Shown here in pieces: positions 12,085 through 22,494 of a stretch of 64,000 nt of DNA (its first letter is position 1; every line of letters starts with the position of its first letter). Location of the stretch: NCBI GenBank assembly GCA_903813345.2, contig CAIIXF020000012.1, forward strand, positions 25,554,184 through 25,618,183. Direction: 5' to 3'. The position numbers and the translations under genes were made by a program. Below the pieces are notes generated by a model, which saw only the letters and a list, made by a program, of their open reading frames with translations, was not told the DNA's origin and searched no databases. Source of the stretch: Owenia fusiformis. Its lineage: Eukaryota; Annelida; Polychaeta; Sabellida; Oweniidae.

Positions 12085-12620
12085 TTGGAAACAGGCCTCA
12101 TTTGCCATCGGAATATCTCTGTGAATGTTCGCTGTTTTGTGAATATTCTCTGCAAGTTTGAATCGATTAACTTAAAATTCTTTTTAACTGATGTTAAGAT
12201 TTCAAATTTTACTTTAGCAGGCCTGTCAACTTGGGAACACCAAACATGAGTGACTTGGAAATGTTGAACACCTCCCCTCAAAATGTGGACAACTTGGTCC
12301 AAATCTGAACACCTTGATGCAAATTTTGAACACCTTGGTTTAAATTTTATTACATCTTGCCAAATTTTGAACATCTCAAATTTTACGCGTGTGACTTCAA
12401 ATTCTTCAGCAAATGCGTGACAAATACGCAAATTGCGGGACAGTTGACAGGCCTGCTTTAGTATGCACGGCCCTAGGAGAGATCATGGTCAAGATTGTTC
12501 ACATGATCATAATTTGAACTTTGATTGGACATCATCATGCATTGCGAATCATGAATTTAAAAAATTATTTCCATAAATACGAAGGAATATGACAGAATTA
12601 TGGGAACCACTCATTTCTCC
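12085..12620. repeat. Dispersed repeat, paralogue of 37490-37830
   Basis: From ACAGGCCTCATTTGCCAT onward this stretch can be followed in parallel with ACAGGCCTTATTTGCCAT at about 37493. Shared blocks include GAATGTTCGCTG, TTCACATGATCAT and a final stretch around GAATATGACAGAATTATGGGA. The 12-kb copy contains an additional 238-bp MITE (12218-12455) that is absent from the 37-kb copy. The repeat has no recognised coding capacity. Confidence 0.7.
12218..12455. mobile_element. hAT-like MITE, 238 bp
   Basis: Inverted ends are CAGGCCTGTCAACT and AGTTGACAGGCCTG, and the direct flanks are CTTTAG on both sides (12212-12217 and 12456-12461). The paralogous locus near 37640 reads straight through the site, giving an internal empty-site comparison. 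The interior consists of imperfect repeats of a phrase like 'TTTTGAACACCTTG'. Ends beginning CAGG and a short target duplication suggest hAT ancestry; 8 bp is usual for hAT and here I see 6. Confidence 0.75.
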
Positions 12621-12734
12621 AAGAGCTCCCTTATTGGAAGCTGAATATAGCTCTCCTGAAGAAATATACTAATCGGGATTCTCGCAGACATATTCAATAA
12701 GCTTGAAAGTTGATAACTGATCTCATAGACAAGA

Positions 12735-12948
12735 ACAGGGATCATTGGAACCCGACAACTATGGATCCGAGGCATTATATTCAGTGGTAATTGGAAGACG
12801 ACAACTATGCACCTTGGGCATAGTCAATGATAATTTGAAGAGGACAACTGGATATCAGGCATATTCAATTGTAATTTGAAACGGACAACTTTGGATCTCA
12901 AACATATTAAGTGGTCATTGGAAGCTGAAAACTATGGATCGCGTGGAA
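12735..12948. repeat. ~43-bp minisatellite, about five diverged copies
   Basis: The phrase GACAACTATGGATC, followed by a CATATTCAGTGGTAATTGGA-like phrase, recurs at intervals of roughly 41-45 bp (12754, then about 12798, 12844, 12885 and 12938). No coding meaning is apparent. The sequence from 12949 to about 13700 shows no further gene or repeat that I recognise. Confidence 0.6.
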
Positions 12949-13715
12949 ACATGTAGATCGCGGTAAATCACAATATACATCAAAACTTAATTTATTCTTT
13001 AAAACATCACAATTTTAATGTGAAAGCACAAGCCCTTCTTGTTACATTCCATTAGAGTTCACAAAAATCGAATTGGGAATTTCTGCTGAATCAAGAAATA
13101 ATAGGACTTTTGTCAGGTGTCCAAATTATAAATATTCTAAAAAGTAATCTGACAAAAACCTCTCACGTCTACTACCAACTATTGATTTATCTAGACAGCA
13201 ACTCCTCTATTGAAAGTATCACTTAAACAGTATTTAATAGATTAAAAACTCACACTTCATCACATCACTAACACAAATGTTACTTCTGTTCGAAATGGGT
13301 TCAATTTCTGCAATATCAAAGAACTGAGAAGTTTACAAGAAACCCATATTTTATGCCATATTTTGAGACATGAATGCTTTTGGAAAGTGGCTTTGGTAAG
13401 TCATTTGATTATTTCATGAATTTGAATGGACTTACATTAAAGAATAATGACCCAGTTTTAACATTAAGAAATATGCATACATTTGTATAGCTTTTGTCAT
13501 ACAGTTCATAGGTTATTCTAGAACATACAGACATGTGTTCATTATTTGAATTAACATTAAGACATTGAGAGGCAAGTGGTGCCACAGAGGATATGATAAT
13601 GATCCTTCCAATGTAAGGATTGTACATAATTTGTAATCACAGTTCTTTCAAGAGTTTCGTCACCATTGTCAGTCTAGGTAACAGTCATGAGTGGTGTCAC
13701 AAGAGAGTTACATCA

Positions 13716-13979
13716 TCATCGTTGTATATGTAACAGAGCTATTAATAGTGCCAAATACAGAAGACTACGATAATAATGTTCTTCTCTCCAAGTTGAAGAT
13801 TTCACACAATGTGTAATTGCAGTCCATAACTTTGTTACACAAAATTGTTGCAAACGCCTATCACTAGAATCAGTAACAACATGCTTTGTAGATACAAACA
13901 CTGCAAACAGCCGCAGCAGACCGTGGATCTCTGTCGATCTTCTCTGTCACTTCATTTACAGGATAGACATTGTTACGAC
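13716..13979 (-). other. Exon-like module, copy 3 (most diverged)
   Basis: Minus-strand sequence begins after TACTTTCAG at 13980-13981, a good splice-acceptor context preceded by a T-rich tract. It then contains AVFVSTKHVVTDSSD, which aligns with TVFVSIYHTAITSSGDVF of the copy at 17.2-17.4 kb. The upstream phrase GACTTTTTCC plus the acceptor is shared by all three copies. The reading frame shifts, and no clear donor is visible. It may be an exon of a duplicated gene, or simply part of a dispersed repeat. Confidence 0.4.
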
Positions 13980-14049
13980 CTGAAAGTACTTGAAAAAAAG
14001 AGGAAAAAGTCAGCAAGGAGGATTTGACTTTTTCCTTAAAAGGAATAGG

Positions 14050-15200
14050 TGAATATATCCATATCTCTTGAATGACCATTTTTAGATATGAGTATATTTA
14101 TATATTGCTTTTAAGACTATGCATTAACATGCAAATGTCACCACCGGCCATTTGTTTAAGAAGCAATTTGTAACAGTAGCTTAACACTAATTGCTGACTG
14201 CCATCAATGAAGTAGTTTTGTCCACTAAATAGAGAATATCACACTATTTCACAACTCCTGGTGGTGACATATAAAATCAAATCATTGCTGAGTAAGTACA
14301 GTTTAATGAAAACTATGAATAAAAATCGTATGATTGCTGAATTAATTGGCAAATTAGTACTTCTATAGCTAGCATTATAGTAATGATCAAGACCAAATTG
14401 ATTGAATTTAAATTATTTTCCCAGTTTTGTTCCCAAAGTCTCAGAATGAAAAATTACCAAACACATGCAAACAGTGTTCCCTGTGTAGCAACCAAGGCCC
14501 GATTTGCTGAAAAAAAGAAAAAATATATGTAATGCATGTTAATCTTATTATTCCAATTCAAATAAATTGCCAAAAAAGAATTTGGAGGGATGGAGTAAGG
14601 TAGTAATAGATTTTAACTAGTCAATACAATACTGCTTACAGCACTGTAACCATTGTGTGGCTGCTACCAAGTTCATTCTTCTGGCTAAATTGTGATTTTG
14701 TGCAAGGAGAAAATTGATTTATTAGTATCTTCTTTGCAACAGTAGTAGTTGTAGTCCAGAGCAGTAGTAGTCCTTGTCCTTCTTCACCTTCAAAACACCT
14801 ACATTGAGAAAAATGGTTTAAATGACTACCCTAACTCTGAAGCATGCAAGGGATTACCATTTGACAAAATAACATTTAAACCTGAACAATCAGTGTCTAG
14901 GTCATAGATACCTAGACGGTTGATTGCTCTTTGGACCAAATAATGGTCGCATTTGCACTGACCTCAACACAAGAAAAAAATAGTTGAAAACTAAAAATTG
15001 GCTACAAATAGGCTACAACACAGAGAATCATCTCCCAGCTCGCACCAAAAAAAAAGAATTGAAAATTGAAACCTAAAAACTGAGACTAACATACTTAGTA
15101 TGTTAACTCTCAGGTGAAAGTGAGTGTAAAAACAACAATATGAAGACAACATTTCCAAATATGGCGCACATCTCTTCCATTTTGAAATGAACCATTGGTG
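14050..15200. other. Non-coding, one weak minus-strand open stretch
   Basis: No recognised gene. On the minus strand, from a possible acceptor TTTCTCAATGTAG near 14806, a 53-codon open stretch begins CFEGEEGQGLLLLW and runs to about 14640. It contains a low-complexity CAGTAGTAGT repeat (14740-14775). I do not recognise it and regard it as unproven. Confidence 0.3.
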
Positions 15201-16300
15201 GATTCCACTATTCTTTCATTTCAGAACATAGAACCTGTTATGAAGCTTTCAAGCCAACCACACCTTAACAAAAGATCAAACATTGGGTGACCGTCCCCTC
15301 GCTCATGCTGTATGCTGTCCAGAGAGATTAAGAAGAATTACAAGAATGCCATCCTTGGCCATGCATCATTAGGATACATCACATTAAAAAGATGAAATAC
15401 AAGACCAGACCACTATCAATTCCTGATAGTATCTTTACTGTAACACTGATAAGCAATGTCTACCTACCTAAAGAGTACAAGGGTAACATGTATCAACTCC
15501 AATGCCGTTCCTGTACAGTAACCATGTGAACCCTAGCTGCGTCCTCACAAGATCTTAAGAATCACACTATACTCGTCATAGCCAACTAATCGACACTGAT
15601 GCTTGAAAGCAAAAATGAGTGGACCATCACCAGAATTCACCGAGACCCCTCGGGAACTATCAAATGCACACCGGCACCACAGCAATACATTGACCTGCAT
15701 CCTGGTGGGTGCAGGTCGACCACGTTTACTAACGAGTAACTGTGGCTTTCATCAACCATCAGAATATAGGCGAAACAAGAACCAAGTTCAACAATAAGAA
15801 TCCAACATGGAAACTGTTGGGTTGGGACTTACAAGGAACTGATACCTGAAACCCATGCATCTAGAGATTGATAGACACTGATCATCAGATTCACAGTGGA
15901 GATACCACAAGGAACATCAAATGGTATGATCAAGTAAGCCAGAGCTCTCAATGCAATGGATCAGAATGACCCATGCTCAACGATGCCATCCTTAGATATT
16001 CCTCGAAATCAATCGGGACAACATAAAACATGAACAAAGGAAGGCCTCCCAACAATTGATCTCGTATTAAGACATGTTCAGCCATCCAGCTTCATAGCAG
16101 ACTCCACATTCCTCCACTCCAGAATAATGGGCTGGCCAACAAAATCCACCGGTTCATTCAAAATGGAAGGTGCCCCACTAAACGAGAAGAACCTGCCTCC
16201 CAACCCATAGATGGAAATTATTGTCTAGCTGGAGATGACCCTTTAAATGACTATCATAACATAAAAATGACTAACATAGAAAATCAAGATTACTTAACTT
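15200..16300. other. Unassigned stretch, slightly richer in G+C
   Basis: Base composition looks less A+T-rich than its surroundings, and words such as TCAACCATCAGAATATAGG suggest decayed coding or transposon DNA. However, no frame stays open for more than about 65 codons on either strand and I recognise no domain. It directly abuts the complex minisatellite that starts near 16310. Confidence 0.35.
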
Positions 16301-16309
16301 AGGTGACAG

Positions 16310-17165
16310 GAACATTGCAACTCTATTACATCAAGGGTCGTGTTGAAGTAGCTTCCAGTGTATCCAGTGATCTTGGCTTGGCTTCCTTCCCATGTGTGGG
16401 TCATCTTCACTTGGATTCCTATGGGTGGCTAGGTTTCCATTTATGGCTCGATGCTTATCTTCCAGCAGTTGACTCATCTTCCAGAGGACAGCCTGACTTC
16501 CTGTAGGATGACCATCTTGGCTTGACTTCCAATTGATGGCTAGGTTTCCATTTGTGGCTTGATGCTTATTTGTGGCTTAATGCTTATTTGTGGCTCATCT
16601 TCCAGCAGGTGGCTATCTTCCAGCAGGTGGCTATCTTCCAGCAGGTTTGTGGATCATCTTGTGGGTCATCTTCACTTGGGATTCCTATGGGTGGCTAGGT
16701 TTCCATTTGTGGCTAGATGCTTATCTTCCGGCAGTTGACTCATCTTCCAGAGGACAGCCTGACTTCCTGTAGGATGACCATCTTGGCTTGACTTCCAATT
16801 GATGGCTAGGTTTCCATTTGTGGCTTGATGCTTATTTGTGGCTTAATGCTTATTTGTGGCTCATCTTCCAGCAGGTGGCTATCTTCCAGCAGGTGGCTAT
16901 CTTCCAGCAGGTTTGTGGGTCATCTTGTGGGTCATCTTCACTTGGATTCCTATGGGTGGCTAGGTTTCCATTTGTGGCTAGATGCTTATCTTCCAGCAGT
17001 TGACTCATCTTCCAGAGGGCAGCTTGACTTCCTGTAGGATGACCATCTTGGCTTGACTTCCAATTGATGGCCTGGCTTCCATTAGTTGCTCATCTTCCAG
17101 CAGGTGCCTCGGTCTTCCAGAGGCCAGTTTGGATTCCTTTTTGTGGTTCAGATTCTAGTGGGCTT
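16310..17165. repeat. Complex tandem repeat, ~266-bp unit with nested 18-bp units
   Basis: GACTTCCTGTAGGATGACC recurs at 16495, 16761 and 17026, giving a period of 265-266 bp. Inside the unit ATCTTCCAGCAGGTGGCT-like 18-bp phrases are repeated head to tail (for example 16610-16650 and 16864-16910). ORFs of 60-70 codons run through it only because 18 is divisible by three. A related but simpler minisatellite occurs at 30195-30600, also immediately beside an exon-like module. Confidence 0.85.
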
Positions 17166-17233
17166 CTAAACTCCAGGCTAAAGGTAAATCTGAAAACAAT
17201 ACTGTATATTAGGAAATGAAATATTGTACTTAC

Positions 17234-17418
17234 TTGACTATGATCCTAGAGACCTCTCCTGTCCTGGACAATGCTACTTTAGGCATATAAAGACATCACC
17301 AGAAGAAGTAATAGCAGTATGATATATGGATACAAACACTGTAGACGGATGGTGTAGACTGTGGTTCCTCTTCTCGGACAACACAGAATTTTTCATGGCC
17401 AGGGTAAGAGGAGGGCAC
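17234..17418 (-). other. Exon-like module, copy 1, with GT-AG signals
   Basis: On the minus strand a T-rich tract and TGTACTTCCAG (AG at 17419-17420) precede the segment. It ends in GTCAA followed by GTAAGT (17233-17228), a textbook donor. The copy at 30714-30902 has the same two signals. One frame reads TVFVSIYHTAITSSGDVFIC before a stop. The H..AIT.SGDVF phrase recalls one RCC1-type repeat, but this is weak. All three frames contain stops, so it could be a non-coding or terminal exon, a pseudo-exon or part of a mobile repeat. Confidence 0.45.
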
Positions 17419-17589
17419 CTGGAAGTACATACAAAATAGGAAAAAGTCAGCAATGAGATAATGACTTCTTTTAGGTTCAATTGATTGCTTGGGGTTGAGT
17501 TTGACTGGGGTGGAGTTGATTTTGGGTTGAGATGACCTGCAAGAACCCGAGATGATTTCACCCTACCCTACCACGTGACCACGTTTAAA

Positions 17590-17745
17590 AGGGAAACAGG
17601 GTACAGCTAAGTTGCAAATGAGGGACGTGGGTTTAATTCCATATTTCTGAAAGTAAAATACATTTTACATTCATTTCTTGTGATATACCAGACATAAAAT
17701 AGATTCATCAAGCAGTTTGTAGAATATTGTTGGCTAAAAAACATA
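17590..17745. repeat. Dispersed repeat shared with the SINE-like unit at 58 kb
   Basis: CAGGGTACAGCTAAGTTGCA and the following TTCCATATTTCTGAAAGTAA line up with the corresponding region at 58255-58430. The shared part ends around ATAGATTCATCAAGCAGTTT. The 58-kb copy has a tRNA-like head upstream, which this copy lacks, so this would be a headless or 5'-truncated member. The sequence from 17746 to 18824 has no feature that I recognise. Confidence 0.55.
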
Positions 17746-18830
17746 AAGGCAAAGACCGGTAATAGTGGCGCAGTCAAGCATAACTCTAAAGCAATACAAG
17801 ATACATTTCAGTAAATCTATTATCTATCTATTAAAGTACAGGGAGCGTGTAAGTTTCACTTAGAAAATGTTATTTATTTTGACATTGGTATGTAACAAAA
17901 AAACAGTTAACTGTTATTTAAACTGCGTGTCATTGGGTTATATGTAGATGTATTTTCTGGTTTGTTATTCAACTGTATTTTCGTGAATCAATTGTTTTTC
18001 TCAAATCTTAAGATGAATAAAAAGTCGTCCAAGAAATGTATCTTTACTTTGATGTAAGGCACAACATATTGTGAAACATTTTTCCTCCTGTCACAAAGAG
18101 GATAATGTTTGTTTTATGGTGTCTGGCAAGCATTTCCATATATACAGACACGTCGAAAATAGTTTGCGCACGTATTGTTACACATTTTCTCTTATTAACA
18201 CAACATAATGTGACGTTTTTGAGAAAAATGTACACATTTGGAAATCCTCCATTTCGTCCTCTACATTTGCCTCTTTATCTCAAAATATTTAATACGAATA
18301 ACTCTGATATCATATACATATTACAATGGGTAAGGAGCAGCATAAAACACGAATCAAATGAAATAAATATATGTGTTGCTATGTTTGAAAATAGGTGAAT
18401 GGCCTAAATTCGCCCCCTATTTTAATGAATTTTGAAAACCTTTCGTCCTCCACTTTTCCACATACACCAGAACACAGATACATTTGCGAACCAAATCAAC
18501 TACTTATTAGTAAACTAGAGCAAAATAAGCATGCATGCTTTATTTAAAATTGGTCTCTTATATTTTGTTAAATGAACACCCGAAAAGTTGAAGGTATCAA
18601 AAAATGAGCAAAAAAGGTCGCTGTTGACAAATTCTATGTTTCAAACTTCATGAGGTCACAATAGGGGACGCTTACTAGAATTCACTCCTTGAAATTAAAC
18701 CTGCACATAGCTCCAAAATGCAATATGTTGACATATATTGCTTTTACATTTTGAAGCTCTAATATAAAGTTTATGTAAATAAAAATTGTTTTTTCTGCAT
18801 AATATCAAAGAACAATCATTTAGTAAAAAA

Positions 18831-18898
18831 GTGATTGCGGAATTCAAACCCGCGCCTCATGCATGCTGAGTGAGCATTCTACCGCAAGTCTACTGAGA
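18831..18898 (-). pseudogene. tRNA-Ala-like pseudogene or SINE head
   Basis: The minus strand reads like an alanine tRNA from the D arm to the T arm. It has a box A-like CTTGCGGTAGAATGC, an anticodon region CTCAGCATGCATGAGG close to eukaryotic tRNA-Ala(AGC), and a box B-like GGGTTTGAATTCC. Six T residues (18830-18825) follow, as a pol III terminator would. The acceptor stem does not pair, so it is not a functional tRNA; it is probably a pseudogene or tRNA-derived SINE start. Confidence 0.55.
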
Positions 18899-18899
18899 T

Positions 18900-20000
18900 A
18901 TTGTGATTGACAGGAGTAATTAAACGCTACTTAAGTTGAATGCAATAAATCGGAAGTGACGTCACATTCCTTTTACAAACCTTCCCAAAATCATATCGTC
19001 ATCACCAATCGAAGCAATTCAATGAACAATCTTTGAAATGACACATTTATTGTAAGTATTTATACACAAGATTTGCCCCTTTTGTTCATCATTCTATAAT
19101 CTTTCATTAAGCTCAAAATGATAAAGTTCACCCCCTAAACAACCCAAGATTGCGTTTTGGGGCAAACAGCAGCTTTAAACTCCCATCTACCTTTATCAAG
19201 ACTATCAAAAAGTATAATAGTCAAATATTGTTTCAGTTATGAGCTTTTAAAGACGAAAAATTATTCAAAATGTAACGTGTCAACAGCGGATATTTGCCAG
19301 ATTTTTGTAAAAGAACTGTTTTTAAAAAAAGAATGCGCGAGAATTGAGAAAGGAGTGTATTTGCTTTGAAAACTTCATTAAAGCAGCCTTAAAATGATAT
19401 ATAACTTTAATTAGAATATCTTCCTATATTCCAAAGCATTAAAGTTACATCCATGCGATACCCTAATAACACAAGTGCACCATCTTTTTGCGATGTGGCG
19501 CAGCTTTTCAAATATTCTAATGACTCCCCTTGTATGCATTCCTGCATCAATGAACTTCAATGAAACATATCATTCCTTCCATTATTCATTATATTCTGGC
19601 TTTGAATGTCAAATACAGCTCCATGTACCACTGGATTAGGATATCAAGCACATTAGAAATAATGATTGGCACGTGTAGGTCATTATTGTACTCGTCTGAA
19701 AATTAAGATTAGATCAATTACATTGAGTGGTTCAAAAATATACTATCACACTATTGTACAAAACATGAGTCTAGTATATTATTGACTATATCAGAATTGT
19801 TTTTTTGTGTAAAACCAGCGAATCGTTTCTGTATAATCATCTTACTCATCAACTTTTGCAACTGTGTACTATGACATATCAAATATTTTAAAATATAAAA
19901 CGATATGTTCGGAATTTTGGTGCAATGACATTGAATTTTTAATTGTCCAAAAAATAACCAGATTATCGAAAATTTAGTGTGTTTAGATAGATATTGAGAT
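18900..20000. other. No gene seen
   Basis: A+T-rich sequence with no recognised domain, RNA or repeat ends on either strand. The 5' boundary of the LINE that follows was not located; it may lie anywhere from about 19.9 to 20.15 kb. Confidence 0.4.
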
Positions 20001-20187
20001 CATAAGAAGAATTCGGAAGGATACGTGAATAAATTAAGGATATTTTAAAACGAACAAATAAACTGTAAGTGACATTATACGTACATTTGTAGGACTTGTT
20101 AAAAGACGAGTCAAGTAATCTTTATTATCGCCCATCGACGGTGCGAATCGTTTCGTCCAGTGGAATACGTTAAATATACGAACGATC

Positions 20188-22185
20188 ATGCCAGGAGGAA
20201 AGAAAAAATTATACGCAGTAGCACGGGGCCTTAAATTAGGAATATTCGAAGAATGGTCAACTGTAGAGAGACTTACGAAAAAAGTCAAAGATTGTAGATT
20301 CAAATCCTTTAATGGACCGGATGCTTTTGGAGCAGCTATAGGCTTTTTGAAAATAAATGGAGTAACGTTTGATATCAAAGAATGTGAGCTAAATAAAGAG
20401 TTTGATCCCGTAGAATCAGAACACGAAACTAGTTATAAAGCTAGATTACGTGGCCATGTGGGTGAAAATAAGCAGGAAGATACGATCACAATTGAAGTAG
20501 AGAATACAGAGGATGAAGAATGTATTGAAATTGAGGTGGAAAATAAAGCAAAACAAGGTGATGACGATATAGTAAATAAGGATGATGAGAAGAATGTGAC
20601 AACAGGGAGTAAACATGAAGTAAATAAAGTTATTGAACGTGAAAATACAAAAGAAATTTCAAGAGAAAGCCCGAATGAAGGAGAAAATTGCAAGGGGAAT
20701 ATCGAAGAACAATGCATCAATCGTATGAATACTTTAGAGGCAAATATGGTTGTAAACAATATGGAGACTAGTTACATGAAAGGACAAATGAACGAAATAC
20801 AAAAATCGTTAAATGAAATATTGCCAACGTTGAAAAGTATGACAATAATCAAAAAAGATGTACTAGAAAATGAGAAGAAAAACAAGGAAATAGAAACGTA
20901 CAGATCCAAATTTGAAAAATTGAGTATTGAAAACGAAACTTTGAAAGGTAAGCTGAAACAAAAAGAGATGGAATACGACATATTAGAATCTACAAAAGAA
21001 AACATGGAAAAAGAAATGGATGAACTTCAAGTACAGTTTAGGAAGAAAGATAAAGAGGTCAGAGATTTACAGCGTAACAAAGATGAAATAGAGGATAGAA
21101 TTTGTGTTCGTATAGATGAGATTGAAGAACTCCTGCAAACGAAGGAAAAGACGCTCATCGAAAAAAATGTTATAATCAAGGAAAAGGAGAAAATGATTAT
21201 AAGATTAGAAGACAGGTTAGAAAATATGAAGCTGGAGTATGAAAGAAATGGAGAGCAATGGAAAACAGCACAAACAAAAAAACAAACAGACGAACATATG
21301 TATGCCAATGATACAGCGAACAAGAAAGAGGGAGATAGCAGGGAGGAATCCAGTTTCATTTTCACACATGATTCAATCGCCAAATATCTCGATATCAGAC
21401 GATGGGCTCAAGATCTGAGACTGGACTCTCACAATGTAAAACAATACGCTACATATACGTTACAGGGTACAAAAGAAAAACTCGAAAATGTCCGTACCAC
21501 AGTTACCACTAACACAACGATAGTAAACCACACGGGAATAAACGACATAAGACAGCATGGAAGCCCAGAAACGGCTGCAGACGAATATATAGAATGGGCG
21601 AGAAACACGGCAAAAGACTGCAAGAATCTCATTATATCTTTACCATGCCCGACGGAAGATAGACGATTAAATGAGGACATCGCAATATTTAAAGATCGTA
21701 TAACCCAGGGACTTAAGAACACTGAAAAAGTACATTTCATTATGAACCACGAATTTGGAGATAAAGATGGCTTTCTAAACCGACAATACAAAGAATTCGG
21801 GAAAACACACTGCCATTTGAATAAATACGAAGGGACATACTTATTAGCCGGCAACATCAAGTACAAAGTACAATATGTGATGGGTATCCCGAGAGTTAAA
21901 AGGGATAGTGCACAAAACAGGCGACAGTTCATGGACAATGACACGAAAAACATACAACCTTTCACACACAGATGGGAGGTAGACCGAAATAGGGGGAGAA
22001 ACACCAATGAAGATAGAAGAGGAGATACGATAAACGGTAGATGGCCCAACGATCGAGAAAATAGATCTGACAAGAGGTTTGATAGAACCGAGCACGTATA
22101 TGAGAGTCGCGACGAGTGTCAAGGCCAGGGTAGTTTAGATCTCTTGATTGAAGCTCTAAATAAGGTTGTACAGAACAGGCGCTGA
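20188..22185 (+). CDS. LINE ORF1 protein: RNase H1-type hybrid-binding domain, coiled coil, SGNH-like domain
   Basis: 665 residues, starting at the first ATG of a long open frame. Residues 6-56 (YAVARGLKLGIFEEW, then FKSF) match the RNase H1 N-terminal hybrid-binding fold, also called the viroplasmin (Cauli_VI) domain. Y9, G14, G18, F20, W23 and F38-K39-S40-F41 sit at the conserved positions. An acidic/charged linker follows, then a heptad-rich coiled coil at about 175-365. Residues 390-560 look like the SGNH-hydrolase domain known from CR1-type ORF1 proteins: Ser396 in HDS (usually GDS), G450-I-N452-D453, and H543 in CHLN. The Asp normally three residues before that His is Thr540. A basic Arg-rich tail (about 565-645) probably binds RNA. 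Expected role: RNA chaperone in the ribonucleoprotein. Confidence 0.88.
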   Translation: MPGGKKKLYAVARGLKLGIFEEWSTVERLTKKVKDCRFKSFNGPDAFGAAIGFLKINGVTFDIKECELNKEFDPVESEHETSYKARLRGHVGENKQEDTITIEVENTEDEECIEIEVENKAKQGDDDIVNKDDEKNVTTGSKHEVNKVIERENTKEISRESPNEGENCKGNIEEQCINRMNTLEANMVVNNMETSYMKGQMNEIQKSLNEILPTLKSMTIIKKDVLENEKKNKEIETYRSKFEKLSIENETLKGKLKQKEMEYDILESTKENMEKEMDELQVQFRKKDKEVRDLQRNKDEIEDRICVRIDEIEELLQTKEKTLIEKNVIIKEKEKMIIRLEDRLENMKLEYERNGEQWKTAQTKKQTDEHMYANDTANKKEGDSREESSFIFTHDSIAKYLDIRRWAQDLRLDSHNVKQYATYTLQGTKEKLENVRTTVTTNTTIVNHTGINDIRQHGSPETAADEYIEWARNTAKDCKNLIISLPCPTEDRRLNEDIAIFKDRITQGLKNTEKVHFIMNHEFGDKDGFLNRQYKEFGKTHCHLNKYEGTYLLAGNIKYKVQYVMGIPRVKRDSAQNRRQFMDNDTKNIQPFTHRWEVDRNRGRNTNEDRRGDTINGRWPNDRENRSDKRFDRTEHVYESRDECQGQGSLDLLIEALNKVVQNRR

Positions 22186-22494
22186 ATATACAATAATTCA
22201 GTGCTACGTTAAGAACGATATTCAGTTCTGACATGAAAGACAAACATGTTATAGTTATTTTTTATTTTTTGTTTTTGTTTCTATAGCTGTAAGGTTTATT
22301 AAGATATATTCGATGCATGACTTTATTAAGTATAATTACAGTTGATTTGCATGAAAACTGCAAGTGTGTACTTGAAAAGAAAAAAGTATAGTTGTACTTG
22401 AAAAGAAAAAGTATAGTTGAAAAACACTTCATGAGTAGATTTTCTGGTTAGCTGAACATAATAACATATATTCATAGTTTATAATAGAACAGAC
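22186..22494 (+). other. ORF1-ORF2 spacer
   Basis: 309 bp between the two LINE frames. It holds a short direct repeat, GTACTTGAAAAGAAAAAAGT and a near copy (22370-22425). No ORF of note is present and there is no overlap of the two frames, so ORF2 translation would need reinitiation or an internal entry mechanism. Confidence 0.6.

Noticed and set aside
16303-17037. ORFs of 60-70 codons with repeated SSSSRWL-type peptides
   Set aside because: They follow the 18-bp and 266-bp repeat units and have no start or flanking coding support.
17234-17418. Firm RCC1-domain gene call
   Set aside because: Only one short phrase resembles an RCC1 repeat and all frames of the exon-like segment contain stops.
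18831-18898. Functional tRNA-Ala gene
   Set aside because: The D-to-T-arm similarity is good but the acceptor stem does not pair and the anticodon stem is weak.
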